Part shown: positions 1 through 12,119 of the stretch, piece by piece | Position numbering within the stretch: the stretch's first letter is position 1 | How the letters are laid out: each line of letters opens with the position of its first letter | DNA from: Plotosus lineatus | Taxonomy: Eukaryota > Chordata > Actinopteri > Siluriformes > Plotosidae | Assembly: GCA_024760905.1 (NCBI GenBank) | Contig: CM045745.1 | Span: forward strand, 9,257,782-9,321,781 | Reading direction: 5' to 3' | DNA length: 64,000 nucleotides | The notes under the pieces: generated by a model | Seen by the model: only the letters and a program-made list of their open reading frames with translations | Database searches by the model: none | What the model was told of the DNA's origin: nothing | Translations under genes and position numbers: made by a program

Positions 1-133
1 TCCCCGAATGCATGCTTTTAGTGTTGAACAACAGATGATGAACCTGAGACTTCTCAAGAAATGCCATGCAGAAGGGTTGCGACAAACACCGTGTCTCATG
101 TTACACACTCTGCGTACCAAAGTAAACTCTATA

Positions 134-272
134 ATATATAAAAGTCCTGCAATGGCCTGGGGAGCTATCCAGGGTGTACCACACTCTCGCTCAGAGTCGG
201 CTGAGATGGGCGCCAACCTCCTAGGAAACCAAATTAGGATTAAGCAGTTCATAAAATAAATGAATGAATGAA
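134..272 (+). repeat. SINE-1 3' fragment, L2-like tail
   Basis: Shows the diagnostic sequence from GCAATGGCCTGG through CAGAGTCGGCTGAGATGGGC to GGATTAAGCAGTTCA, ending in ATGAATGAATG repeats. The head is missing. Confidence 0.8.
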
Positions 273-676
273 TATATATATAAAAGTCAGTGCTTATTAG
301 TTGGTGCTGAATGACTTTATGGCAACTCTTGTTGGAAAACGCTTCATACAGAAGAGTGACTGTACTGTATATAAAACACAAGCAGCAACACCTGAGTTTA
401 AAAATACACCTGTACAATCGACAGTGTACATTTCTCAGTAGTGTTATGCGTGTTGTACCATTTGACCAACTTCAAGAAAAATTTAATAAACCTTTGCTGT
501 AGAGTGTTAATTATTTTGGCTGATTAATTTGAAATCAGAAATTTGTTCTTGTTTTAATAATAAACCAAAGCTCATTATAATACCAGATCTGATTAAAATC
601 TAATTTTGGGTATATATGTAAAACTGATTTTGCCCAAAATTGTCACGCTGTGATTTCAAGTCTCTAGTAGAAGATT

Positions 677-1038
677 GTCTGTCTGTCTTCCTTTCGGCTT
701 TTTCCCTTTTTACTCAGGAGTCGCCACAGCGAATCATCTGATTCGCACGTTTTGATTTGGCAGAGGTTTTTTTTTTTTACGTCGGATGCTCTTCCTGTCA
801 CAACCCTTTTAGCAAGGGACAGAAACACGCTGACGACTTTGCAGCTCCTCTTTACGAAAGTCAGCAATGGTTCTTTTACATGCCTCACACCATAGACAGT
901 GAGAGACATGGCCCACCTTTGATAACCCAGTTAGGCGCACTGGGGGGGGGCAGTGACAACCTTGTGGAGAGTGGGACTCGAACTCCCAACCTTTGGATCA
1001 GCAATCCAGCGCCCTATACCACTAGACCACCACTGCCC
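677..1038 (-). repeat. SINE-1, full length, RTE-type tail, with 15-bp target duplication
   Basis: Read on the minus strand: tRNA-like head with B box GGTTCGAGTCC-type sequence (here GGGAGTTCGAGTCCC), core with CAGTGCGCCTAACTGGG, then the RTE-type tail ending GCCGAAAGGAAGACAGACAG. It is flanked by perfect direct repeats CTCTAGTAGAAGATT at 662-676 and 1039-1053, which fixes both boundaries. Confidence 0.92.
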
Positions 1039-1386
1039 CTCTAGTAGAAGATTATAAGTACAAAATAAATACATACAAGAAAAATTCATTGTGTACTGCA
1101 TTTGTTTTTTTAAAAAAAAAAGAGCTGTTCCTTGTTCCTTGTTCTCTAGTTGGAGAAACCAGAGATGTCAAACTCAGGTCAGGGAAGGTCACGGCACTGT
1201 TGAGATATGAATCTTACCTAAATCAGTTCAGCTGATCCTAGTATGATGTAAATGGAGGGAAATATAAAGATCTGAAGGGTTTTGGTTTTAATACTACTCC
1301 TTTAGGAGAAGGCTAAAAATCCTGCTTGGCATTTATGAATAAACAATCAAACTAAAACTGTAAGCAGGTCTTTGATAACACATTTA

Positions 1387-1797
1387 GCTGCAGTGGGGGA
1401 CAACAGTGACAACCATAGGCAATGGGGCTCGAACCCCCAAACTTGGAATCTAGCACCTTACTGCCCCATGATTGTAGTACAGTTTATAAAACTCTGAAAA
1501 AAAAAATCCCCTCAGCTCTCAGATTGACTTCGGGCGAGGGCAGAGTACACCCTGGACAGCTCACCAGACTATCGCAGGGCAGAAACATGCCGACGGCTAT
1601 GCAGCTACTCTTGTCAAAAGTCAGCACTGGTATGTTTAACATGCCTCTCACCAAAGACAGTGAGAATCATGGTCTGCCTTTGACACCCCAGTTAGCTGCA
1701 CTGGGAGTACAGTGACAAATGGGTAAGAACGGGGCTTAAACCCCCAACCTTGGGATCAGTGATCAAGCACCTTACCATCAGGCCACCAGTGCCATCT
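1387..1797 (-). repeat. Two SINE-1 copies, minus strand (head fragment, then nearly full L2-tailed copy)
   Basis: 1387-1468 is a solitary tRNA-like head (GGGGCTCGAACCCCC on the plus strand). 1518-1797 is a longer copy with the L2-like tail at its left, starting in the GACTTCGGGCGAGGGCAGAG block, and its head at the right. Confidence 0.8.
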
Positions 1798-1882
1798 AAG
1801 GATTGATACAGATCATAATTATCATAAAAGAAAATATATTGTATCGTTCCATTCAAATAAATATGAACAAAATGAACCCCCA

Positions 1883-2377
1883 GTGCCAGATGACTGGGTT
1901 ATCAAAGGCCGGCCATGTCTCTCACTGTCTGTGGTGCGAGGTTCAGGGAAAAGAACCATTGCTGACTTTCAACAAGAGTAGCTGCAAAGGCGTCAGCGTG
2001 TTTCAGCTCTGTGATGGCCTGGTGAGCAGTCCAGAGTGTACTCTGCCTTCGCCCGGAGTTGGCTGGGATGGGTGCTTCATCAGATGATTCACACGTTTGA
2101 TTTGGCAGACGTTTTTACGTCGGATGCCCTTCCTGTCACAACCCTTTTAGCAAGGGACAGAAACATGCTGACGACTTTGCAGCTCCTTTTTACGAAAGTC
2201 AGCAATGGTTCTTTTCCCTGCCTCTCACCATAGACAGTGACAGACATGGCCCGCCTTTTGATAACCCAGTTAGCCGCACTGGGGGGGACAGTGACAACCC
2301 TGTGGAGAGTGGGACTCGAACCCCCAATCTTTGGATCAGCGATCCAGCACCCTATACCACTAGACCACCACTGCCCC
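1883..2377. repeat. Two abutting SINE-1 copies in opposite orientation with different tails
   Basis: 1883-2080 is plus strand, 5'-truncated, with an L2-like tail that stops mid-tail. 2081-2377 is minus strand, RTE-tailed, beginning AGATGATTCACACG, with a tRNA-like head at 2300-2377. The junction joins two tails, so the second element has probably inserted into or recombined with the first. Confidence 0.8.
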
Positions 2378-2518
2378 AACAAAATGCATATGATTATAAA
2401 TAAATAAATACGTTTAAGTTAAATAAGCACTGACAAGCGAATCCTTCCGTCTTAAAAGTTTTCATTCCAAACAACAATAATATTACCACAATAACAATGA
2501 CAAGACGTGAAATGGGAG

Positions 2519-2541
2519 AAGAGAGAGAAAGAGCGAGAGAG

Positions 2542-2586
<45 letters not shown>

Positions 2587-2786
2587 AAGATACGCCACCT
2601 TGACACCCTCTGTAATTAATGGCTTATTGTTGTATTAACAAACTCCAACCCCCAGAATTCCCTCGAACAGATCCACATAAAGATTATAAGCACTGTTCAG
2701 TTCCATACAGACGTAAATCATACTATTAAAATTAATCAAAATATCCAACATGTGTGTGTGTGTGTGTGAGAATGTGAGAAAGGGGG

Positions 2787-2845
<59 letters not shown>
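2519..2845. repeat. GA/CT and GT microsatellites
   Basis: (GA)n runs at 2545-2581 and 2787-2844 with a short (GT)n at 2752-2767. Apparent Leu/Ser-repeat ORFs here are translations of the microsatellites. Confidence 0.95.
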
Positions 2846-3470
2846 GTTTATCCATTCTGTCACAATAATTTCTGACAGGCTGGTGTAGGATTTGATCATC
2901 AGAACCAGTTCTTCCTGAATGATCAGACAGCCATGGACGTGTTGCTGGGTGCCCAACGCTTAAGCAACAAATAATAAAGCCTTCAGAAAGACAGGACAGG
3001 ACAATGAAATACTTACACAAATTCCAGATCAGTAAAATCCTTAAACAACTCAACACTGCCATAGTCCAGTTGGATTTTCCTCCTAACATAAAATCTCAGG
3101 TGTGAAGGTGTATTTCACACAAACACACACGTCATTGTGAAAAAAACCCCAAAGTACTCAAATTGCATAATCCATCAGTTGAAAAAGTAAAAATTAATCC
3201 TTTATCAGATCTGGATTCCTTTCAGATTTGGAAGTGGGGACCAAAGTAAAGTTACTGGTATCCAGTCAGATTGTTGCAACCTAAATTCATCACAAAGTGC
3301 AGTGGAAAAGCTTCTTCCGCTGAAATACTGTTAGATCAATGAGGAGATTAATACACGTCGAAATAATGTAGAAGGAAAAAAAAAAAAAAAAAAAAGTAAT
3401 TCTCTGCTCATTCAGGTTTGTTTTAAAGAACCTGATTTTAAAATCATATCGTAGACACCTGTTAGAGAGT
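2846..3470. other. Unassigned stretch
   Basis: No gene or repeat family recognised. It contains an A-run at 3377-3397 and low-complexity AT-rich DNA. Confidence 0.5.
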
Positions 3471-3499
3471 CAATGCTCGCCTCGCCAGCACACACTCCC

Positions 3500-3546
3500 T
3501 TTCACAGGTGTGTGTCACACACAAACACACACTCACACGCACACAC

Positions 3547-3584
<38 letters not shown>

Positions 3585-3615
3585 CACACACAAACACACA
3601 CTCACACGCACACAC

Positions 3616-3654
<39 letters not shown>

Positions 3655-3715
3655 ACATATATACACCCCTATCTATGACACACTCCTCTTGCTCTCTCTC
3701 TCTCTCTCTCGTTCA
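3500..3715. repeat. Compound CA/CT array with 69-bp tandem duplication
   Basis: A unit starting TGTGTCACACACAAACACAC and ending in (CT)n begins at 3511 and again at 3580, a 69-bp period. A shorter third CT tract follows. Confidence 0.9.
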
Positions 3716-4084
3716 AATACACACCTCTTTGAACATTGGCATTTTACAAAATTAAATGTGGCTTTATTTTTAACACAGCCATTCTCTGCTCGGTCGGGTG
3801 TTTTGAGTGTTTTGGGTGTTTTTTATTGTTCTGCCTCAATCACCAGCCTGCAGGACATCATTGCTAGTGGTTCGTCTGCGTACAAATGCAGATCAATGCA
3901 ATTCAACTGAAACCAACAATTCAGAAATGCTCTGAAAGCATGTGATAAATTTTCCAGCCAATGACTGAGTTTATATGTGTCAGACACACCCATTACTAAC
4001 AGCCTCATAGTAGAGCACCCATATAGAACCTCTGTATAGTCATTGAGTAGCTTTCATGGTTGTTTATAAGCACCATGTGTTCAC

Positions 4085-4395
4085 AACAAGAAGCTCCTGG
4101 GTTTGGGTCCCAGGCTCAAGTAAGGGTGTTTACATTGTGTAATTTTCATGTCCTCTTTGTACTTGCGTGGGCTTCGTTTGGGACCCTGATTTTATCGCAT
4201 GGTCCAAATGGATGCACATTATGCAAGCTGGATGTTTAAAATTGAATATACTGTAGGTATCAGTGTGAATGGTTGTTTGAATGTGTGTTGGCCCTGCGAT
4301 GGATGAGGGTATACTCTGTCTTTTCCCAGAGTCTGCTGTGATAGGCTCCTGCCTTCTCACTAGCATAATAAATGGTTGTCCCATGTCCGTGCGTT
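4085..4395 (+). repeat. Degraded SINE-2 copy
   Basis: Recognisable pieces are GAAGCTCCTGGGTTTGGGTCCC (a tRNA-like B-box region), GTGTGAATGGTTG, CCCTGCGATGGATG and CTGTGATAGGCTCCTGCC, in the order found in other SINE-2 copies here. Confidence 0.55.
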
Positions 4396-4709
4396 GATGT
4401 TATAGAATTAATCCATTCCCTATATTTTTAGATGATTCTCCTGTGTCACCGTATAAACAAGTAGCCCATTGACTATACTGTACAGTGTTTTGGATAGCAG
4501 CCCTGTGCTTGCATGTCGTTGAGCTAATGCTGATTACACGTTAAGTTTCGCTGGATCGTATGACAATGGTTATCAAGGATGTTGTAACCTGTAACACGTA
4601 ACTTTATAAATAACCATAACCTGCAAAGACCTTACAGGAAGTTCTGCCTTTAGGTGGTGCCTAAATCATTCAAAAAAAATTAAGCATATAGCCTTGCAAT
4701 TTCCATATA

Positions 4710-5364
4710 CAGACGCTCCTCGCTTTAGGTTTATTTGCCTTACGTTTTTTTCGATTTTACATTTTTTGTAAAAATTTTTTTTTTTTTTTTGTAAGCATTT
4801 TGAGTTTAGCGCGCTCTCCCTAGCACGAGAAATTCTTACGTAGTACGTAGACGTAGTACGCTACTTACGCATGATGCCGAGTCCATTGTTTACATGGCGC
4901 TGCGTTCATTGTTTACAAACGACAGACTGAACGTGCCCTGCTTCTTCCCAGTTCACCGCGTATTACCCTTGTGTTAAGATGTCGTCTCTGTGATCTTTGT
5001 GTTTACACTGTTTTGCGTATTTGTAACCCAAAGCAAATATGGTTGGTCAGAAGCGTAAGCCTACTAGTGATAGTGGTAATCAGAATCAGTGCGAATAATG
5101 GAATTTGATTGAAATTTATTTATTTGAAATTATTTTGCTTGAATTTAATTTATTTGAAATGAATGTTGATATTATTTTACAATGTTATGTTTATAATAAT
5201 TGATTTAGGGGTGTTTTATGAGATACGGTAGTAGTATTTATGGATGTATGAACGGTCATACGTCACTGGAACGTACAGTAACAACTTACGTTTTTTTTTT
5301 TTTTTTTTTCACCTTACGTTCGGCCGTTCGTAACGTAACTAAAACGTAAGTCGAGGAGCGTTGG
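4710..5364. mobile_element. Tigger/pogo deletion copy, family T1 copy A
   Basis: Terminal inverted repeats CAGACGCTCCTCGCTTTAGG at the left and AAACGTAAGTCGAGGAGCG at the right, flanked by TA. The interior shares AAACGACAGACTGAACGTGCCC and TTGTGTTAAGATGTCGTCTC with the T1 copies at 11.0, 20.4 and 46.7 kb. At 5039 an ATG opens MVGQKRKPTSDSGNQNQCE then stops, resembling the KRK-rich start of a Tigger transposase. The rest of the transposase is deleted. Confidence 0.8.
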
Positions 5365-5369
5365 TACAA

Positions 5370-6310
5370 ATATCCACCCTAGAATAAACTGTAATGAAGA
5401 GGTAAGTGGATTTTATCGTGGCACTGTTACAGGACGCCACCTTTTTTCTGCCCTGCTTGATCCGTCTTCATCAACTGTAACTGATATTGTCATGAAATGG
5501 AAGAATCCAGGAGCAAAAACAACCGAGACACAAAACAGTAGACCATGCTAACGTACAGAATGGGGTCACCAAGTGCATGGAAATACTTTTCTACCTCTTA
5601 CAGAGTTTCAAAGTGCCTTCTGAACAACATCAGTTCAGGAACTATATCTCAGAAGATTCAGGAGACTGATTTTCATGGCGGAACAGCTGCACACAAGCCA
5701 AAGGTGATGATGTGGTCTGAGGTGGTGTAACTGGACTCTGGGAACATATTCTGTTTAGTAAGGAGTCATTCTTTAATCTGGGTATGGGACATGTCAAGAG
5801 AATGCTACCAGCTGGAATGTGTAGTGCCTTCAGTACATTTAATTTCAGGAGAAATAATAGTCTGGGGCTGTTATTCAGGGTTTGGATGGGACCTCTTATT
5901 GAAAACTGATGTTAATGTGGTAACACTCAAAGCTACATGAAATTAAGATTTTTTTTTTATCCTCCTACCACTGTCTCAACAAATAGAAGAAGGTCCTTTG
6001 CTGCACCAGTACAATGCCCATGTATAAGAAATGCGGTCCATGGAGGCAGTTTTACAAGTTTGGTTTCGAGGAACTCTGGTGGTCTTCACAAAGTCCAGAT
6101 TTCAACCCCAGGCAACAGGCTTGCAATGAACCTCACATTAACTGTGAGGCAGACTTACGTTTCAAACATCAACACCTGGACTCACAAATTCTGTTTTGAC
6201 TGAATATTCATGAATTCCCTCGTACACACGTTAAAATCTTGTAAAAGTCATTCCCAGATGAGTGAAGGCTGTTATAGCTGCGAGGAAGGGGGGGTGGGGT
6301 GGGGTGGATG
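5370..6310 (+). mobile_element. Heavily degraded Tc1-like transposon
   Basis: Translated pieces in broken frames match Tc1 transposase landmarks: an IVWGCYSGFG-like block near 5853, an SPDFNP block near 6090, and a closing GAAGGCTGTTATAGCTGC block near 6265. There are many frame breaks and no intact ORF. Confidence 0.65.
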
Positions 6311-6615
6311 ACTGTATAGTGTGATATTTGTTTGTTTTTGATTAAATAGCTTTTAAAGATAACTGGTTGCTTCTGATTACAGGCTATAAAATTCCCGCTG
6401 CAAGCTTTTGTAATTAGAATAAGGGTTTAATTCAAATTCATTCATATGCTTTGTGTAGCCTATGTATTTAACAGAAAGTGGGATCCGAACATATAAATGT
6501 CTATCTTTAGACAGTTTCATTTGTTAAAATAGGAGCTCATTGACAAGAAAACTTGAATAAATGAATGAAAAGCCTGGAGGGGTGGCAAGGTTGCATAGTG
6601 GTTTGCAAGTTCGCC

Positions 6616-7195
6616 TTCTTCTTCTTCTTCTTTTCCGTTCGGCTGTTCCCTTCAGGGGTCGCCACAGCGAATCATCTGCCTCCATCTCACCCTATCCTCT
6701 GCATCTTCTTCTCTTACTCCAACTACCTTCATGTCCTCCTTCACCACATCCATAAATCTTCTCTTTGGTCTTCCTCTAGGTCTTCTGCCTGGTAGTTCCA
6801 ACCTCAGCATCCTACTACCAATATACTCACTATCCCTCCTCTGCACATGTCCAAACCATCTCAATCTAGCCTCTCTGACTTTGTCTCCAAAACCTCTTAC
6901 ATGTCCTGTCCCTCTGATGTGCTCATTCCTGATCCTATCCATCCTCGTTACTCCCAAAGAGAACCTCAACATTTTCATCTCTGCTACCTCCAGCTCTGCC
7001 TCCTGTCTTTTCCTCAGCGCCACTGTTTCTAAACCATACAACATCGCTGGCCTCAACACCATCTTGTACACTTTTCCTTTCATTCTTGCCGATACCTTCT
7101 TATCACACATTCATTCCAACCTGCCTGCACACGCTTCTTCACCTATTTTCCACACTCTCCATTGCTCTGGATTGTTGAGCCTAAGTACTGTACTT
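6616..7195 (-). mobile_element. RTE-type LINE, 5'-truncated 3' end
   Basis: On the minus strand the last about 180 residues of an RTE (Expander-like) reverse transcriptase are readable: NPEQWRVWK, KVSARMKGKVYKMVLRPAML, RLRWFGHVQRRDS, GRRPRGRPKRRFMDVVKEDM, ending RWRQMIRCGDP. The 3' end is GTCGCCACAGCGAATCATCTG in reverse plus a (TTC)n tail at 6619-6640. It matches the longer copy at 20.7-23.7 kb. Confidence 0.9.
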
Positions 7196-7196
7196 A

Positions 7197-7495
7197 ATTT
7201 GCAAGTCCGCCTCATAGCAAGAAATTCAGAGGTTCGAGTCCAGGGCCCAGGCATTCCTGTGAGTGTGTGTGGAGATTGCATCTGCTTACATGGAGCTTCC
7301 TCCCAGTCCAGAGACATACACATTAGGCTAACTAGCTAGTTCAAATTGACCCTTGGTGTGAGTGTGACTGGTTTTGCATTTTGACCTGCGATGTTCCAGG
7401 TGTACCCTACCTTCATGCAGTGTTGGCTGAAATATGCAGCAGCCTCCCTGCAACCCTAATTGGATTAAGTGGTTTGGCAAATGAGTGAGTGATGC
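7197..7495 (+). repeat. SINE-2 copy
   Basis: tRNA-like head (GTTCGAGTCCAGGGCCC region at 7232), CTCCCAGTCCAGAGACATAC, GTGTGAGTGTGACTGG, and an L2-like tail CCCTAATTGGATTAAGTGG. It directly abuts the truncated RTE copy. Confidence 0.7.
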
Positions 7496-7504
7496 ATGGC
7501 CTGA

Positions 7505-8050
7505 AGGTGCAGGAGAGAGCATTGCCTCCTCACAGCTCCTGGGTCTCTGTAATCCGAAGATCAGATTACTACTTGTGTGGAGTTACACATATCCACAATG
7601 CATCTACTGTACGTGACTTTCCTCCAGGTTCTCCATTTTCCTACCAACTCCCAAGAACATGACAGTTAAAAGCATGCAATCAATCAATCTACTCTCACGC
7701 CCTTATTTGCTGGACTGCTTCATCCTACTAAGGTTGAAGGCGGGGAATACCCTAAACAACTTGACAGACAATCGCAGCGCAACACACATACAACCACTCA
7801 CATTCATACCTAGAGTCAATTTGGAACAGCTTGTGAGCCTAATGTGTGTGTTTTGCACAAAAAAAAAAACAACAACCCTGAAGCATTTTGTTGCATGTTT
7901 TTGGACTGTGGGTGGAAGCTGCATCACACAAAGGAAACCCATGCAAGCACAGCAAGAACTTGCAAATTGCACACATATACGCATAAGCCTGGGAACCCAG
8001 GACCTTCTTGCGGTGAGGCCGACATGCTAACCACTATGCTGCTGTGCTAC
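7505..8050. repeat. Two further SINE-2-like pieces in opposite orientations
   Basis: 7505-7665 (plus) has a head and CTTTCCTCCAGGTTCTCC. 7720-8040 (minus) has TTTTTGGACTGTGGGTGGAAG, AGGAAACCCATGCAAGCACA and the reversed head AACCCAGGACCTTCTTGC. Confidence 0.65.
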
Positions 8051-8099
8051 AAATTTATCGATCTGTCTAATTCTGCACTGGGCCACTTTCATGGTTTGC

Positions 8100-8940
8100 T
8101 GTAAGTTTTTACCTGGGTCGATGCTAAGCCCTCTACAGATCCTATTACCAGGACAAACATCCAAAGTGATGGATTATCTCAAATAAATTTTCCGTAGGTG
8201 TGAATGACTATGTGGATGTTTGAACGAACAATGAACAATCTCATCCAGGGTGTACTCCTGCCTCAATCCCAGTGTCCCTACTATGCTCTTTGGATTCAGT
8301 GTAATTTTGTAAGGGACAAGGCAGCTTATGAATCAGATTTCTATAAAGAAACTCGGCATCCTTAATGGAAAGGTTGTGCGTTCTTCGAGTGCTAAGGTGT
8401 TGGTTACACAGAAGAAGGCTTAGGCTAATCTACTCACATTGCAAAAATATACATAGCCTATGTGATATAAATGTTGTGTTTAACAGGAAATGAGGTCTGA
8501 CTAAAAATATGTGACTCATTCACTTTTTCATTAGCACAAAACAGATCATCAACCACAAGATTTTTGCAATGTCTGACTGCCACCTCATCCATTATTGCGC
8601 CTACAAATGCTGACACGAAATCAGCAGCTCCTACTTGTACCTCCAAATTGTTTTGTCAGAGCGCTGTACTGGTGTTTGTTGCACAATTTGATTTCAGATG
8701 TAGAGACACATTAACTTTAAAACTTGTTCTTCTGAAAAAGCAGTTAGAGCCTGAGGCACTACTACAGCAGACAGCACCTTCTCCTTCCAGAATGTGACGT
8801 CACATGATTAAAGATCATGTGAAAGTTGCATTTACTGTGACATTATAATGCCACCTGGTGTCAAATGGCACACATACAGACTGGTAACACTGACAGATAG
8901 AACTCTGGGTAAATTATCTATTTATTCATTGATTTGTAGA
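8100..8940. other. Mostly unassigned stretch
   Basis: A weak SINE-2 tail piece lies at 8150-8290. 8458-8797 has overlapping short ORFs on both strands that I cannot match to any family and that lack gene structure. Confidence 0.4.
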
Positions 8941-8944
8941 CCCT

Positions 8945-9245
8945 ACTTAAGAGTCCCAGGGAGGATGAAGTTGATTATGAGTGAAGGCAGGGTACACCCT
9001 AAAAAGCACACTAATCCATCGTAGTAAGAACACGCACGGCCATTCACTTTAACACCTAGGGGCAATCTGGGTGAGTGTAATGTGTCCTTGTACTTTGGGA
9101 AGAAACTTGAGTACATCAGGAAACCCATGCATAGTTGGCGACAGCATGCAAATTCCACACAGAAATGACCACACCAAGTCCGACTCAAACCCAGCACCTT
9201 CTTTCTGTGAGACAGGTACACACAGCACTACACCACCGTAACACC
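8945..9245 (-). repeat. SINE-2 copy
   Basis: Minus strand: the plus strand reads GAGTGAAGGCAGGGTACACC, AACCCATGCATAGTTGG and a reversed tRNA-like head ACTCAAACCCAGCACCTTC. Confidence 0.65.
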
Positions 9246-9249
9246 GTAA

Positions 9250-10270
9250 CTCTAATCCAAACACACACACCTGATATGGTCAAACATTTTCGCCCTAATA
9301 ATACACTGCCCGGTCTATTTTAAAAAAAAAAAAAAAAAAAGGTGCACACTATTATTTTCATGGAGTGCGTTTATCCTTGATTATAGCATGTAATCTACAT
9401 GGCATTTTTGATCCAGTTGGTCCAGTCGTGGCTCAACAACGTTAATGTGGCAATAAAACGAAGTCAGGCAAGGTTTCACATTCGCAGAATTTGTCTTCTA
9501 CCTTTTTGCCCCCCCCCCCAATTTTCTCCATAATTTATTAGTATCCGATTCCCACCCATCAAGTATTGTATTGCTGATCACACAATCACAACACAGAAGG
9601 GGCAAAACCTCCGTGACATGCAATGCTACCCACCCACCTCTTTCCGAACTGCGTTGCATGCGTATTTTGGGTTGCGGTCTAACACACTCGGAGGGAAAGT
9701 GCTATCCACCACCTCATATGATTGAGTTTACAGACACCTAAGATTGGCTGGTGGTCATTGTGAGTGACAGGGAAGTGAGCGCATACCATGCCGCCCTTTC
9801 GTGAGAGCTCTGCCAATCAGCTCCAATGGACTCCCGCTCACGGATGGTTGTGGCTGTGGGATGTGCTGGAGAAGACTTTATGGAGTGGTTTAATTTTTAT
9901 CCCATCAATTCAAGACGTAGGTGAAAAATGAACCTGACGCTGGATGCAAATAAATGTTATGATGCTTAAGTTTATTGAAATAATTGCGTGATGATTGCTG
10001 TATGCAAAGCTATTATATTCGTGTGCAACTTTTTTTGATGGTCAGTGAATTTGTGTTTGAAGTCTATCAAGCGGAGAGTTTTATTTGAGTCGGATCAGTC
10101 ATCATCAGTCAGTTTTCTAAAACATCCTGCATATGTTTGACAGTTTGAATTTGCAGTTATCATTTAGAACATTTGTGTGTGGGGGTACACGCACATGTGT
10201 AGCTTAGTATACAGTAATTCCTTACTTATCTTCTGTGCATTTTCTTTTTGTAATTGCTGCTAAACAAAGA
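9250..10270. other. Unassigned stretch
   Basis: No coding exon or clear repeat family. There is an A-run at 9322-9340 and a C-run near 9512. The right end may belong to the hAT element whose terminus is at 10317. Confidence 0.4.
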
Positions 10271-10271
10271 G

Positions 10272-10317
10272 AGACCGGTACCAATTGAGCCCGGACCGGT
10301 GGTTGGGGACCCCTGGG
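10272..10317 (-). mobile_element. hAT-type terminal fragment
   Basis: Ends GGTTGGGGACCCCTG, the reverse of CAGGGGTCCCCAACC, a typical hAT terminus. The opposite end was not found, so it is a fragment. Confidence 0.5.
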
Positions 10318-11046
10318 TTAAACTACAATCTACCATACATGTCCAAAATAATAATGGTAACAGTAGTAGTGAAATAAATTACCATGCTATTGAACACTGC
10401 TTATGAACTTCAAGACTGAACAGTAGATTGCAACTGAAATCTACAACTCACATGAAGTGATGCTCAGAGTCTGGAATGAAAAAAAAAAAAAAAAAAAAAA
10501 AACAAAAACAAAAAAAAAAAAAAAAAAAACCAACAACCCACTCATTCTGCCAGGATATCCGCACGCCATTATCAGTATTAGAAGCATTCTGTTTATCCAT
10601 CACCATTAAGTGATGAATTAAAAAAGTCAAAAATAAATGTTTATCTTTAATATTCTGATCCCAATAGCCAATAATCAGCAGTCATACTGTAGTTTAAACA
10701 GCTGAAGTTAAATCGCCAAAGGAAGCAACTCGTAGAAAAACCACACCCATAATCAGCATGTCCCACTATATACAGTACATATAATAACCTCCATGTTATT
10801 CATGGGGATTTTCATTAGATTTTGGAGCATGGTAGTGAGAGTTTGCTTATTTTACAATAAATTGGTACATAGTTGGCATTCCAGTTCAGCCCAAAGGAGT
10901 TCAGTGGAACTAAGGCTTTGTGCAGGACACTCATATTCTTCTACTCCAGCCTTTAGTAAACTGTGTCTTCACTCTGTGCACATGGATATTGCTTTGCTGA
11001 CAAATGTCTGATGCAACATACGTTTAGGCACTTCTTTACTTAATTA
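10318..11046. other. Unassigned stretch with long A-runs
   Basis: (A)n interrupted by C at 10480-10529; otherwise nothing recognised. Confidence 0.4.
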
Positions 11047-12115
11047 CAGACGCTCCCCGACTTACGTTCATCCCTTTTACTTTTTTTCACTCCCCCCGAA
11101 AATTTTTTTTTTTGAGTTTAGACGTAGCTACGTAGTACGCTAACGTAATGACGCAGCATCTATTGTTTACAAACAACAGACTGAACGTGCCCCTCCTTGT
11201 TCCCAGTTCAGTTTTTATATATATACATATATATATATATATATAAATAATGTTATATAGCGTGTTACTCTTGTGTTAAGAAATCGTCTCTGTGATCTTT
11301 GTGTTTACACTGTTCTGCGGACTTTTGTAACCCGAAGCAAATATAGTTGGTCAGAAGCGTAAACCTACTAGCATGGGTGCAAGCCTCATACACAGAGATG
11401 AATTAACTATCTGCTCGGATCGGCACGATCTACCATGCATACTCAGTTAAGTAGAGAGTTGTAAAATATGAAAACCCGAATCCAGGAAAGAGAGAACTCT
11501 GCTCTGCTGGTGATTCACATCATTGCAGGCTGAGTACTAAACGAGTTCAACGAAGCCCTTGCTCACTTGAAAGCTGGAAGTCCGCGGAACCCGCACTTTG
11601 TTTCAAGCAAGTAAACGACTTTCAGCAAGTGCAGTACTTTCGGTAAGAAAGAGTGCCTCACATATTGTAAACGTTGATTGGCTGTTTTAAGCTTCATGTA
11701 AAGCGAGTCAGCTAAGCTTCATGTAATGTGATTCAGCTCAGCTTCATGTCATGTGACCATCCGTCAACCATCGGAAGCATTTACAAGCAGAAAGATCGCA
11801 TCATAGAGAATGTTAAAGGTTATATTTGATGCTGTATTTGATATTTGATGAGTGAATTTGATAAAAATGTATCAATTTGAAATTATTTTGCTTGAATTTA
11901 ATTTATTTGAAATTAATGTTGATATTATTTGATATTATTTTACAATGTTATGTTTATAATAATTGATTTAGGGGTGTTTTATGATATACGGTAATGGTAT
12001 TTATGGATGTCTAGTACAGTATGAACATCATACGTCACAGTAACAACTTACGTTCACTTTCAACTTACGTTTTTAATTGGTTCCGGACGGCCGAACGTAA
12101 GTCGGGGAGCGTCTG
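11047..12115. mobile_element. Tigger/pogo deletion copy, family T1 copy B
   Basis: Termini CAGACGCTCCCCGACTTACG and CGTAAGTCGGGGAGCGTCTG are near-perfect inverted repeats, flanked on both sides by TA. The interior is non-coding; the start codon of the short conserved ORF is lost (ATA instead of ATG near 11341). A TA microsatellite at 11216-11246 lies at the point where copy C carries an RTE insertion. Confidence 0.9.
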
Positions 12116-12119
12116 TATA

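Noticed and set aside
3511..3650. CRISPR-like direct repeats
   Set aside because: Only two units made of CA/CT microsatellite, no spacers, and eukaryotic context.
8458..8797. Overlapping 62- and 77-codon ORFs on opposite strands
   Set aside because: No recognised family, no splice context, no support from neighbours; may be an old repeat.
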